This document shows positions 33,943 to 43,330 of a DNA stretch of 64,000 nucleotides, piece after piece. A model generated the notes under the pieces. The model was not told the origin of the DNA. It saw only the letters and a program-made list of their open reading frames with translations, and made no database searches. Within the stretch, counting starts at the first letter, position 1, and each line of letters begins with the position of its first letter. Origin of the DNA: Palsa-295 sp963781105 (GTDB lineage Bacteria > Acidobacteriota > Terriglobia > Acidiferrales > UBA7541). Location: the NCBI GenBank assembly GCA_963781105.1, contig CAWAED010000001.1, positions 248,001 to 312,000 of the forward strand, in the 5' to 3' direction. A program made the position numbers and the translations under genes.

Positions 33943-35346
33943 TCAGTCGGCGCTCGTCGAAATTTTCGATCCCAGCAGCATCGCCAGCTGTTCGAGCACG
34001 CGGCCCACGCTGCCCGCCCCAATCGCCATCACCGCATCTCCAGGACGCGCCTCGCGCAACATGTATTCCATTCCGGCCTGCATGGTGCTCGTAAAAACCA
34101 CATTCTTGTGACCAGCGCCGCGAATCGCGTCCGCCAACTTCTCGCCGGTCACACCCTCGATCGGCTGTTCACCCGCCGCGTAAATCTCCGTCAGCACCAG
34201 CACGTCCGCCAAATTGAACGAGCGCCGAAAATCTTCCCAAAGATGCTGCGTGCGCGTGTAACGGTGCGGCTGAAAAAGCACCAGCATCCGGTGATATCCG
34301 CACCCGCGCGCCGCTTCCAAAGTCGCGCGAATTTCCGCGGGGTGATGCCCGTAATCATCAATCAGCGTGACGCCGTTGAACGTTCCCTTAATCTCGAAAC
34401 GCCGCCCAACACCCGAAAATTTTGCCAAGCCCGCGCGAATCAGGTCCGCCGGCACATTCAACGAGAGCGCAACTCCCGCGGCGGCCGCGGCATTGCGCAC
34501 GTTGTGAATTCCCGGCGGCGCAGGCAGCGTGAACAAACCCAAATCCTCGCCGTGATATTTCAGCCGGAATTCGCTGGACAAGCCGTTGAGCTTTACATCA
34601 GCAATCACCAGGTCCGCTTGATTGGAGGTGCCGTAAGTAATCACCGGACGCTTCACGCGCGGCAAGATCGCCTGCACGTTCGGCTCATCGAGACACAAAA
34701 TCACCGTGCCGTAGAACGGCACGCGATTCACGAATTGCAGAAACACATCCTGAATTTCCTCGAGCGAGTGGTAATGGTCCAGATGCTCGCGGTCAATCGT
34801 CGTAACCACGGCCACCACCGGCGCCAGCAGCAAAAACGACCGATCGCTTTCGTCGGCCTCGACCACCATGTATTCGCTCTGCCCCACGCCCGCGTTCGAA
34901 CCGGCATGATTCACGCGTCCGCCGACCACAAAAGTCGGATCAAGCCCCGCAGCCGCGAGAACCGCCGCGACCATGGAAGTAGTGGTCGTCTTCCCGTGCG
35001 CCCCAGCGACTGCGATGCCGTATTTCAAGCGCATCAGCTCCGCCAGCATTTCCGCGCGCGGGATCACGGGAATCTTCAGCTTCTGCGCCTCGAGAACCTC
35101 CACGTTGTCCGGACGCACCGCCGAAGAAATCACCACTACGTGCGCGCCGTGAACGTTTCCCGCCAGATGCCCCTCGAAAATTTTCGCGCCGAGCTTGCGC
35201 AAACGCTCCGTCACCGGCGATTGCTTCAAATCCGAACCCGAAACGGCATACCCGCTCGAAAGCAGCACTTCAGCGATTCCGCTCATGCCGCTGCCGCCGA
35301 TCCCCACCAAATGGATTTGCTGAAAATTGCGGAAGGACGCAATCAT
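33943..35346 (-). CDS. murC: UDP-N-acetylmuramate-L-alanine ligase
   Basis: 467 aa. Adds L-Ala to UDP-MurNAc with ATP. An N-terminal Rossmann-like loop GIGGSGMSGIAEVL is followed by the Mur P-loop GAHGKTTTTSMVA, a carbamate-Lys region and the C-terminal Mur domain with DDYGHHPAE. It overlaps the murG stop by 4 nt (ATGA), so the two are translationally coupled. murB follows after 63 nt. Confidence 0.97.
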   Translation of the reverse strand: MIASFRNFQQIHLVGIGGSGMSGIAEVLLSSGYAVSGSDLKQSPVTERLRKLGAKIFEGHLAGNVHGAHVVVISSAVRPDNVEVLEAQKLKIPVIPRAEMLAELMRLKYGIAVAGAHGKTTTTSMVAAVLAAAGLDPTFVVGGRVNHAGSNAGVGQSEYMVVEADESDRSFLLLAPVVAVVTTIDREHLDHYHSLEEIQDVFLQFVNRVPFYGTVILCLDEPNVQAILPRVKRPVITYGTSNQADLVIADVKLNGLSSEFRLKYHGEDLGLFTLPAPPGIHNVRNAAAAAGVALSLNVPADLIRAGLAKFSGVGRRFEIKGTFNGVTLIDDYGHHPAEIRATLEAARGCGYHRMLVLFQPHRYTRTQHLWEDFRRSFNLADVLVLTEIYAAGEQPIEGVTGEKLADAIRGAGHKNVVFTSTMQAGMEYMLREARPGDAVMAIGAGSVGRVLEQLAMLLGSKISTSAD

Positions 35347-36479
35347 GGCCGCACCAGCCCTTCGAGCAGGTCAACGATATCTTCCACCGCGCGCGGGCGC
35401 GCGAGCCCCCGCGCATGCTCTTCCATCTCGCTGATTCTCCCGGGCTGGTCCAGGAGCGAGAAAATTTCGTTCGTCAACCGCTCGGGCGTTAATTCTTCCT
35501 GAGGCAGCAGGCGAGCGGCGCCTGCGTCTTGCATAGCCGCGGCATTGCGCGTCTGGTGCGCGTCAGTGGCGGCGCCGAAGGGGATGAGGATGGCGGCGCG
35601 TCCGGCGGCGGCAATTTCGGCCACCGTGATCGCACCCGAGCGGCAGACGATCAAGTCCGCCTGGGCAAACCGCTCCGCCATATTCTCGATGAAGGGCACA
35701 ACCTCCGCTCGGAATTCACGTCGCGCATAAGCCACGCGCACCGCATTATAATCGCGTTCACCAGTCTGATGCACGATGAAAAGCCGGTTTTTTCGCGCCG
35801 CCAGCAGGTCGAGCGTGTCAACTGCCGCGCGATTGATCGGCAAAGCCCCACGGCTGCCGCCCGTAATTAGAATCGAGAATGGCTCGTGATGCTCCCGGTG
35901 CGGTGCGGCGAAAAATTCCTTGCGCACGGGTATGCCGGTGGCGACCGCCTTTGCGCCGAAACGCTTGGCGGTTTCCGCGAAGCCGCACGCGACGCGCGTC
36001 GCAATCCCCGCCAGCACGCGATTGGTGAATCCCGGCTCGACATTCGGTTCGAAAATCACCGACGGGATCCCATGCAGCCGTGCGGCGAGAATCATCGGGC
36101 CCGAAGCGTACCCGCCCACTCCAAATGCCGCTCCAAACCGGTGCCGCTGCACGACTTTCTCCGAATCCCACATCCCTGCGGGCAACATCGCCGCGTTGCG
36201 CAAAAATTTCATCCCGCCGATTCCCTTCAATCCCGCCACGCGGATCGTCGCGAGAGGCAGCCCAGCCTGCGGCACCAGCTTCGCTTCCATCCCGCGCTCG
36301 GTTCCCACGATCACGACGCTTCTTACTCCTTCCGGGTCGCGCCTCAGCCATTCCTTCGCCACTGCAACGGCCGGAAATACGTGGCCGCCTGTCCCCCCGC
36401 CGGCGATCAGCAAATTTTTGGCCCTGCCGGTGCCCGCCAGAACGGCGCTCGCGGCTTTGCCGCTGCCAACTCCGCTCAC
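35343..36479 (-). CDS. murG: Undecaprenyldiphospho-muramoylpentapeptide GlcNAc transferase
   Basis: 378 aa from GTG 36479, which overlaps the ftsW stop (GTGA). It makes lipid II from lipid I at the inner membrane. Signatures: the N-terminal G-loop IAGGGTGGHVFPA, a second loop ITGGSRGALPIN, and the UDP-binding region CRSGAITVAEIAAAGRAAILIPFG. The open frame runs on upstream inside ftsW for about 240 more codons, but this is an alternative-frame shadow. A better-defined start could only be the GTG, since no ATG lies near the G-loop. Confidence 0.95.
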   Translation of the reverse strand: MSGVGSGKAASAVLAGTGRAKNLLIAGGGTGGHVFPAVAVAKEWLRRDPEGVRSVVIVGTERGMEAKLVPQAGLPLATIRVAGLKGIGGMKFLRNAAMLPAGMWDSEKVVQRHRFGAAFGVGGYASGPMILAARLHGIPSVIFEPNVEPGFTNRVLAGIATRVACGFAETAKRFGAKAVATGIPVRKEFFAAPHREHHEPFSILITGGSRGALPINRAAVDTLDLLAARKNRLFIVHQTGERDYNAVRVAYARREFRAEVVPFIENMAERFAQADLIVCRSGAITVAEIAAAGRAAILIPFGAATDAHQTRNAAAMQDAGAARLLPQEELTPERLTNEIFSLLDQPGRISEMEEHARGLARPRAVEDIVDLLEGLVRP

Positions 36480-37585
36480 GTTTCGTCCGCTTGCTGGCTG
36501 ATGTTTAACAGCACTCCGGTGGCCAATAACATGGCGATCAGGCTCGACCCGCCGTAACTTATAAATGGCAGCGGAATCCCCTTCGTCGGCATCAATCCCA
36601 GCACCACACTCAAATTGATCAGCGCCTGCCCTACCACCATCGTCGTGATCCCCAACGCCAGAAACTTGCCGAATTCGTCCCCCGCCTTCATCGCCGCCAC
36701 AAACCCGCGCCAACCATACACCGCGAAAAGTACCAGCACGACGACCGCCCCGACGTACCCCAGTTCCTCTCCGATAATCGCGTAAATGAAATCCGTGTGC
36801 GCTTCCGGCAAAAAGAAAAGTTTCTGCCGGCTTTCCATCAAGCCAACCCCGGTCATGCCTCCCGATCCCACCGAAATCAACGATTGCATCAGCTGAAATC
36901 CCGCGCCCTTGGGGTCCAAATCGGGATGCAGAAACGCTTCCAGCCGCTGCAGCCGGTACGGCACGCGCACAATCAACAAATAAATCGTCGGAATCGCGGC
37001 CAGCACCGTCCCGGCAATGTAACGGTACGAAAGTCCGGCCACAAAAAGCATCACCATCGCAATCAGCACGATCATGAACGCGGTGCCCATGTCCGGCTCT
37101 TTCACCACCAGCGCTGCCATCACCAGAGTCGTTCCCAGCGCCGGCGCGAGCGAATGCAGCGGATCGTTCACGCCAAAATTTCGCGGCAGCCGCCGCAATT
37201 CCAGAAACCATGCCAGAAAAATAATCAGCGCGAGCTTGGCCATTTCAGAAGGCTGAAAACTGAACGGCCCCATGCGAAACCAGCGGTGCGTCTGGTGCGA
37301 GCGATCCAGAAAAAACACGCCCACCAGCAGCACGAACGAAAGCGCCAATCCCGTAAACACAACGCGCGGCTGCCGCAACTTGCGGTAGTCCGAGTTCATC
37401 AGCCAGAACATCCCCGCAATCCCTAGCACCAGGTAAATCAGCTGTCGCAAGAGAAAAATGTAGCCCGCGCCAAATTGTTCGCTCGCCGTCATCGCCGATG
37501 CGCTGAACACCATCACCACGCCGATCAGGCACAATGCGAGCGTTACGCCAAATAATTTTCGATCGGGCTGCACGCTTCGTGGCAT
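36476..37585 (-). CDS. ftsW: SEDS-family septal peptidoglycan polymerase FtsW
   Basis: 369 aa with about ten membrane helices. SEDS polymerase that works with FtsI at the septum. Conserved features include the RWFRMGPFSFQPSEMAKLA block, KEPDMGTA, HTDFIYAIIGEELG and GIPLPFISYGGSSL near the C-terminus. Its start is 3 nt after the murD stop and its end overlaps murG by 4 nt. Its partner gene ftsI lies further upstream in the same cluster. Confidence 0.97.
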   Translation of the reverse strand: MPRSVQPDRKLFGVTLALCLIGVVMVFSASAMTASEQFGAGYIFLLRQLIYLVLGIAGMFWLMNSDYRKLRQPRVVFTGLALSFVLLVGVFFLDRSHQTHRWFRMGPFSFQPSEMAKLALIIFLAWFLELRRLPRNFGVNDPLHSLAPALGTTLVMAALVVKEPDMGTAFMIVLIAMVMLFVAGLSYRYIAGTVLAAIPTIYLLIVRVPYRLQRLEAFLHPDLDPKGAGFQLMQSLISVGSGGMTGVGLMESRQKLFFLPEAHTDFIYAIIGEELGYVGAVVVLVLFAVYGWRGFVAAMKAGDEFGKFLALGITTMVVGQALINLSVVLGLMPTKGIPLPFISYGGSSLIAMLLATGVLLNISQQADET

Positions 37586-37588
37586 CCG

Positions 37589-38998
37589 TTATCCTTTCTC
37601 CGCGGCCGCGCCATCGGCAGCGGTATCTGCCGGCGATTGCCCAGCGCGGCGTGCCACCAATTCCTTGAAGACGCGTCCGCGCTGCTCGTAATTCTCAAAC
37701 TGATCGAAGCTCGAACACGCCGGCGCAAGCAATACCGTATCGCCCGGTTGTGCTCGCTCCATCGCCATCTCCACCGCACGCTCGAGCGTTCCGGCACGCT
37801 CGATCTCGACCGCACCCTGCAAATCTGCAGCGACCTTTTCGGCGGCCTCACCAATCAGCAGCGCCGTTCGCGCACGCGCCTGCAACAAATCGCGCAAGGG
37901 CGTGTACGGGCTGCCCTTGTCCTTCCCGCCCAAAATCACCAGAAGCGGCCCGGGAAACGCCTGCACCGCTTTCATCGCCGCATCCACATTCGTCGCCTTG
38001 GAATCGTTGTAAAACTGCACGCCCGCAATCTTCGCGACGAATTCCAAACGATGCTCGACTCCGCGAAACGATTTCACGCCGCTGGCAATCGCTGCAGGAG
38101 TCGCGCCCGCCAGGTACGCCGCCGCGCAAGCCGCCAATACGTTTTCGACGTTATGCTCGCCGCGTAGCGGAATCTGATCGCGCCGCGCCAGCACCGTTTC
38201 CGATCCTTCATTGCGAAAAATGATTTCGTTTTCGCGCAAAAACGCGCCGTTCGCGACGCGCTTCTGCCTGCTGAACCAGAAAATATGCGGCTTCGCCGGC
38301 ATCCGCTTAGTCACTTCCGGATCGTCCGCATTCAACACCGCAACATCGCGCTCCAGCTGATTTTCGAACATGCGCATTTTTGCGCGCGCGTACTCTTCGA
38401 ACGTTCCGTGCCGGTCCAGATGATCGGGCGTCAAATTCAGCAGCACCCCGATTTCGGGTCGGAAGCTTTCGATCGTCTGGAGTTGGAAACTGCTGACCTC
38501 GGCAACCGTCACTGCCGGGTCCGTCGAACGCTCCACCAGCGCGAGCAGCGGCGTTCCGATGTTGCCGCCCACCAACGTCGGAATGTTCGCCGTCTGCAAA
38601 ATGTGCGCCACCAGCGCCGTAGTCGTCGTCTTTCCGTTCGATCCCGTAATCGCCACCAGCTTCCCGCGCAAAAAACGCCAGGCCAGTTCGATTTCGCTCC
38701 AGACCGGAATATTCTTCTTTCGCGCGGCTGCGAGCGGCGGCAAATTCGCCGGAACTCCCGGGCTCACCACAATCAAATCCTTCTCCAGAAAACTCGCATC
38801 CACGTGGCCGCCGAGTTCGAGTTTCACTCCGGCAGCGCGCAACTTCTCCGCGGTATCCGCAATCTCAGTTTCCGGACGCTCATCGGTCGCCGTCACCGTC
38901 GCGCCGTACCCTGCGCTGAATAACGCTGTCACGAGTCCCGTCCTCGCTAGGCCCACCACCAAAACGCGCTTGCCTTCTAAATCGAATCCCGGCCTCAA
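37589..38998 (-). CDS. murD: UDP-N-acetylmuramoylalanine-D-glutamate ligase
   Basis: 469 aa from TTG 38998, which has a GGTGAG site upstream. Adds D-Glu to UDP-MurNAc-L-Ala. The NAD-like N-terminal loop GLARTGL, P-loop GSNGKTTTTALVA, NLTPDHLDRH and the C-terminal DSKATN motif are all visible. The extra Ala/Gly/Asp residues at the C-terminus are not conserved. It follows mraY after about 41 nt. Confidence 0.96.
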   Translation of the reverse strand: MRPGFDLEGKRVLVVGLARTGLVTALFSAGYGATVTATDERPETEIADTAEKLRAAGVKLELGGHVDASFLEKDLIVVSPGVPANLPPLAAARKKNIPVWSEIELAWRFLRGKLVAITGSNGKTTTTALVAHILQTANIPTLVGGNIGTPLLALVERSTDPAVTVAEVSSFQLQTIESFRPEIGVLLNLTPDHLDRHGTFEEYARAKMRMFENQLERDVAVLNADDPEVTKRMPAKPHIFWFSRQKRVANGAFLRENEIIFRNEGSETVLARRDQIPLRGEHNVENVLAACAAAYLAGATPAAIASGVKSFRGVEHRLEFVAKIAGVQFYNDSKATNVDAAMKAVQAFPGPLLVILGGKDKGSPYTPLRDLLQARARTALLIGEAAEKVAADLQGAVEIERAGTLERAVEMAMERAQPGDTVLLAPACSSFDQFENYEQRGRVFKELVARRAGQSPADTAADGAAAEKG

Positions 38999-39039
38999 CT
39001 TTCTCTCACCTGGCTCTCACTTGGCCCGTCGCTCAGCCC

Positions 39040-40173
39040 TCACCGCAATTTCAAAGTCGTCAGCGAAAAAAGCGCGAACACCAGCGCCACAATCCAAAAG
39101 CGCACGATAATCTTCGACTCGCTCCAGCCCAGCAACTCGAAATGATGATGCAGCGGCGCCATACGGAACACTCGCTTGCCGGTCAACTTGAACGATCCCA
39201 CCTGGATAATCACCGACAGCGCTTCCAGCACAAACACGCCGCCTATCGAAAGCAGCAAAATTTCCTGCTTGATGATTACTGCCACCGTCCCAATCGCGCC
39301 GCCCAATGCCAGCGAGCCTACGTCGCCCATGAACATCTCTGCCGGATGCGCGTTGTACCAAAGAAATCCCAGCGACGCGCCCGCAAGCGAGCCGCAAAAA
39401 ATTACCAGCTCTCCCGCATCCGGAATTTTCTGGATGTCCAGGTAGTCCGAGAATTTCGCATTGCTCGAAAGATACGTCAGCACCGTGAGCGCCACCGCGG
39501 ATACCAACACGCAGCCGATGGCTAGTCCATCCAGCCCGTCCGTCAGATTTACCGCGTTCGAGCATCCCACGATCACCAGCACCAGAAACAAAACGAATGG
39601 CACATACGCCAGCGGCCAGAGAAAATCACGCGCAAGCAGCGACGAAATCACTAGGTCCGGGTGCAATCGCTTGAAAAACGGCACGCTCAACTGCGTCGAA
39701 TAGACGCCTTGCGATTGCAATGACAACAGCACGATTCCCACCGCTACGCATGTGAGCACCTGAAGTGAAAATTTCGCACGCGGCCGCAGCCCCATGTTTC
39801 TTTTGCGCACCACTTTGTTGTAATCGTCCACGAAGCCAATCGCCCCGAAAGCCAGAGTCGCTCCAGTTGCCAAAATCACATACGGATTCCGCAAATCCGC
39901 CCACAACAAAGTCGGAATCACGATCGACGCGACAATCAGCACGCCTCCCATCGTCGGCGTTCCAGCTTTTTTCTGGTGCGCCTTCGGCCCTTCCTCGCGG
40001 ATGTACTGCTTCACCTGCAAATCGCGCAGCCGCTCGATCACCCACGGCCCTAGCAGCAGCGATAGCAGCAGTGCGCTCGAGCTCGCCATCGCCGTGCGCA
40101 CCGTGATATATCGAAATACATTCAACGGGCTGAAGTGCGGCCGCAGCAGGAAGACGAACAGGTAGTACAGCAT
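39040..40173 (-). CDS. mraY: Phospho-MurNAc-pentapeptide transferase
   Basis: 377 aa, about ten membrane helices. It transfers phospho-MurNAc-pentapeptide to undecaprenyl phosphate, making lipid I. The DDxxK-type motif VDDYNK (115-120), NLTDGLDGL (209-217) and the PLHHHFE motif near 345 are the active-site landmarks. The start codon directly follows the murF stop with no spacer, which implies coupling. Confidence 0.97.
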   Translation of the reverse strand: MLYYLFVFLLRPHFSPLNVFRYITVRTAMASSSALLLSLLLGPWVIERLRDLQVKQYIREEGPKAHQKKAGTPTMGGVLIVASIVIPTLLWADLRNPYVILATGATLAFGAIGFVDDYNKVVRKRNMGLRPRAKFSLQVLTCVAVGIVLLSLQSQGVYSTQLSVPFFKRLHPDLVISSLLARDFLWPLAYVPFVLFLVLVIVGCSNAVNLTDGLDGLAIGCVLVSAVALTVLTYLSSNAKFSDYLDIQKIPDAGELVIFCGSLAGASLGFLWYNAHPAEMFMGDVGSLALGGAIGTVAVIIKQEILLLSIGGVFVLEALSVIIQVGSFKLTGKRVFRMAPLHHHFELLGWSESKIIVRFWIVALVFALFSLTTLKLR

Positions 40174-41655
40174 TCAGCGCTGGCCTTTTGATTCCGCTTC
40201 TAAGTTTTCCGCCCGGGGCTCGAAATTCATTCGTTTGTGTGTCGCTTCAATCGCCTCCAGAATTTTCTCCATCTTTACACCGCGAGAACCTTTCAGCAGC
40301 AGCAAATCGTCGCGCCGGATAAATCCAGCCACAAAATCCGCCGCCTCCCCGGAATTCTTGAAAAATCTCGCGCGCTCCCGGGGATGTCCGGCCTCTATCG
40401 CCGCCTCGACGAACGCCGCGGCTTCGCCCTGCACGCCGATAATCCAATCAATCGTTTTCACTTTCGCGACAAACCGCCCGCATTCGCGGTGCAGTTCGGG
40501 CGAAGAGCCTCCCAATTCCAGCATCTCACCGGCCGCCAAAATGCTGCGGCCGAAGCCCGTCGTATCCGCGAGCAGCCGCGCCAGCGCATCGAGCGCCGTG
40601 GGACTCGAGTTGTAACTATCATTAATCACCGTGAACCCGTCCTCGAACCGCACCACTTCGCCACGCTTGTCCGCAGGCGTGAGCTGCGGCAAGACGCGCT
40701 CCGCATCTCTCACGCCAATGCCCCAAATGCTCGCCGCGGCCAGCGCGGCTACTGCATTCATCACGTTGTGCCTCCCGATTAACGGCAATTCCAATCGCGC
40801 GCGCCCCGCCGGCGACACAAAATCAAACGCCGACCCCAGCACGCCGCGCTCGACAATATTTTCCGCGCGGAATTCCGCGCGTGTGTCGCGATCCACGCCG
40901 AACCAGATCACGCGTCCCCGCGCCACATCCTCGAATTTCGCCACACGCTCGTCGTCCGCATTCAGCACCGCCGTTGCGCCGGGCCACGCCAGATTCTCAA
41001 TCAACTCGCGTTCAGCGAGCGCAATCTCTTCGATCGACGAAAAAAATTCCAAATGCTCCACGGCAATCCGCGTGATCAAGCCCACTTCCGGCGCCGCAAT
41101 CCGCGCCAGACGCGCCAGCTCGCCCGTATGCGACATGCCCATCTCGATCACCGCCGCATCGTGCTGCTCATCCAATTTCAAAAGCGTCAGCGGCAGCCCG
41201 TACTCGTTGTTCAGGTTTCCCTCGGTCTTCAATACGCGGAACCGCGCGGCCACAAGCGCCGCAAGGATTTCTTTAGTGGTCGTTTTGCCGACCGAGCCGG
41301 CCACGCCGCCAATCCGCCGTCCGGGTTTCGCGCTCCTCCACAATTCGCATGCGCGCGTGGCCAACTGGTGGAGAGCGCCGAGCGTGTCGTCCACCGCAAA
41401 AAGTTTTTCGCGGATTTCTTCCGGGTATTGCGCGACGCGTTCACGCGCCACCACCCCGGCTCCCGCTCCACGCGCCAAAGCCGCAGCCACATGATCGTGT
41501 CCATCGTGACGCGGACCGTGTATGGCGAGGAACAGTTCTCCGGGCTGAATCGTGCGAGAATCAATCGAGACGCCGGCCAGCCCGGCCAGGGCGTCGAGGC
41601 TCGCGGGAGTCGCGACACCCAGAGCTTCAGCCACTTGACCAACCGTCCACCGCAT
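40174..41655 (-). CDS. murF: UDP-MurNAc-tripeptide:D-alanyl-D-alanine ligase
   Basis: 493 aa from ATG 41655, which has GGAG 6 nt upstream. Adds D-Ala-D-Ala to complete the pentapeptide. Visible: VSIDSRTIQPGELFLAI at the N-terminus, P-loop GSVGKTTTKEI, and the C-terminal DSYNSSPT motif. The open frame goes on 25 codons upstream into a palindromic element and should not be counted. That element (41696-41768) separates it from murE by 107 bp, unlike the tight packing of the genes around it. Confidence 0.95.
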   Translation of the reverse strand: MRWTVGQVAEALGVATPASLDALAGLAGVSIDSRTIQPGELFLAIHGPRHDGHDHVAAALARGAGAGVVARERVAQYPEEIREKLFAVDDTLGALHQLATRACELWRSAKPGRRIGGVAGSVGKTTTKEILAALVAARFRVLKTEGNLNNEYGLPLTLLKLDEQHDAAVIEMGMSHTGELARLARIAAPEVGLITRIAVEHLEFFSSIEEIALAERELIENLAWPGATAVLNADDERVAKFEDVARGRVIWFGVDRDTRAEFRAENIVERGVLGSAFDFVSPAGRARLELPLIGRHNVMNAVAALAAASIWGIGVRDAERVLPQLTPADKRGEVVRFEDGFTVINDSYNSSPTALDALARLLADTTGFGRSILAAGEMLELGGSSPELHRECGRFVAKVKTIDWIIGVQGEAAAFVEAAIEAGHPRERARFFKNSGEAADFVAGFIRRDDLLLLKGSRGVKMEKILEAIEATHKRMNFEPRAENLEAESKGQR

Positions 41656-41695
41656 TGCGTCTCCAATAGGCTGGGCTTCACTCTCGTCCCAGATT

Positions 41696-41768
41696 TTGTA
41701 GCGGCGCACTTTAGTGCGCCATCGCGTCATCGCACCTGACGATGGCGGTCTAAAGACCGCCGCTACAA
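41696..41768. repeat. Two-hairpin GTAG palindromic element (BIME-like), copy between murE and murF
   Basis: Outer arms TTGTAGC / GCTACAA enclose two hairpins: GGCGCACT-TT-AGTGCGCC (41703-41720) and GGCGGTCT-AA-AGACCGCC (41744-41761), with ATCG...CGAT arms between them. The murE TAG stop (41765-41763) lies in the outer arm. Same architecture at 50672 (reverse orientation) and 60330. Confidence 0.9.
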
Positions 41769-43259
41769 GAGCTTCTTCTTCACAAATCCCCGGCGCCGCA
41801 AAATCGCACGCGCTTTTTCGCGATCGTCGAATTCAAACGTCCGGTCGCGCAAAATCTGATAATTCTCGTGTCCTTTGCCTGCGAGCAGGACGATATCTCC
41901 CGCCTTGGCTTCGTCAATCGCAATTTCCAAAGCCGCGTCGCGGTCCGGCTCGATGCGGTAGTTCGCATTCACTTTCTGCAATCCCACGACCACATCGTTG
42001 ATGATCAGCAGCGGATCTTCCGTGCGCGGATTGTCGCTCGTAAGCACCACCAAGTCGCTCAGCGAGCCCGCCGCCTCACCCATCGGCGGACGCGTCGAGC
42101 GGTCCCGCTCGCCGCCCGCGCCAAATAACGTGATGATTCTTCCCGCGGGATTCAGTTCGCGCGCCGTCGCAATCAAATTGCGCAACGCGTCGTCCGCATG
42201 CGCGTAATCCACCACCACCAGAAACGGCTGGCCCTCGTCAATACGCTGAAATCTTCCGGGGACCAGCTCCAGATTCGCGATGCCCTCTTCGATTTTCGCC
42301 ACTGGAATGTCCAGCGCCAGCGCCGCACCGATCGCCGCAAGAATGTTGTACACACTGATGCGCCCGACCAGCGAGGAATGCACTTCGACTTTTCCCGCCG
42401 GCGTCTGCGCCGTGAATTCCAAGCCCTCGAAACTCAGCGAAAATTTTCGCGCGGTCAGATCGGCGTTTTCCTTCAATCCATAGGTCAACGTTCGCTTCGC
42501 GAGGGCCTCCAGCCGCGGCGCATACGCGTCATCCATGTTGATTACCGCAGTATCCGGTGAGCCGGCGCCGGTGCCCTCAAACAGCACGCGCTTGGTGGCG
42601 AAATATTCCTCAAACGTCTTGTGAAAATTCAGATGGTCGCGCGTCAGGTTCGTAAAAATGGCCACCGCAAAATGGCAACCCCAGGTGCGCTCCATCGCCA
42701 ATGCATGTGAACTGACTTCCAGCACCGCGTGCGTTCCACCGGCATCGCGCACTTCCGCAAACATCTGCTGCAAATCGAGCGACTCGGGCGTCGTATTCGT
42801 CGCCGGACGAAATCCCTTCGGCGTTTGGTATCCGGTCGTCCCGATTCTCGCCGTGGTCATTCCCGCAGCCTGCAGAATCGAGTCGACGATAAACGTGATC
42901 GTCGTCTTGCCATTCGTTCCGGTCACGCCCACGAGCTGCAACGTATCCGCGGGATGCCGGTAGAAATTCGCGGCCGCGAGCGCCAGCGCCCGGCGCTCCT
43001 CTCCAGGCATCAATTCCACCCATGCGACATCCGGCGCAATCCCCGGAAGGCGCGGCAAGGGACTCGCCACCGCGACCGCTCCGCGCTCGATCGCGCTCGC
43101 AACAAATTCGTTCCCATTCGCCTTCGCGCCCGGCAACGCGAAGAACAACGAATCGCGCGTCACCTTCCGGCTATCGCAAGCCACGCCAAGAATGGGCGTG
43201 GTCGCCCGCCCCGTCACCCGCACACCCGCAATCCCCGAAATTATTTCTTCAAAGTCCAT
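41763..43259 (-). CDS. murE: UDP-MurNAc-L-Ala-D-Glu:meso-diaminopimelate ligase
   Basis: 498 aa from ATG 43259, preceded by AGAG. Adds the third stem residue. The P-loop GTNGKTTITFIV is typical, and the DNPR motif (TSDNPRTEDP) predicts meso-diaminopimelate as substrate, not lysine. The carbamate-Lys region and KGHENYQILRD tail are present. An upstream extension of 95 codons is open but overlaps ftsI. The stop codon is part of a palindromic element that abuts the gene, so the last residues could have been trimmed or altered by its insertion. Confidence 0.96.
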   Translation of the reverse strand: MDFEEIISGIAGVRVTGRATTPILGVACDSRKVTRDSLFFALPGAKANGNEFVASAIERGAVAVASPLPRLPGIAPDVAWVELMPGEERRALALAAANFYRHPADTLQLVGVTGTNGKTTITFIVDSILQAAGMTTARIGTTGYQTPKGFRPATNTTPESLDLQQMFAEVRDAGGTHAVLEVSSHALAMERTWGCHFAVAIFTNLTRDHLNFHKTFEEYFATKRVLFEGTGAGSPDTAVINMDDAYAPRLEALAKRTLTYGLKENADLTARKFSLSFEGLEFTAQTPAGKVEVHSSLVGRISVYNILAAIGAALALDIPVAKIEEGIANLELVPGRFQRIDEGQPFLVVVDYAHADDALRNLIATARELNPAGRIITLFGAGGERDRSTRPPMGEAAGSLSDLVVLTSDNPRTEDPLLIINDVVVGLQKVNANYRIEPDRDAALEIAIDEAKAGDIVLLAGKGHENYQILRDRTFEFDDREKARAILRRRGFVKKKLL

Positions 43260-43330
43260 TTCGATCTCTATGCGCTTCCTTTGACGTCTCGTAGCAGATT
43301 GCACTTTTGGCCCACCTTCCACAACGGATC

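Noticed and set aside
35343..37211. Open frame of 622 codons covering murG
   Set aside because: The upstream 240 codons overlap ftsW in another frame and lack MurG homology. GTG 36479 starts MurG.
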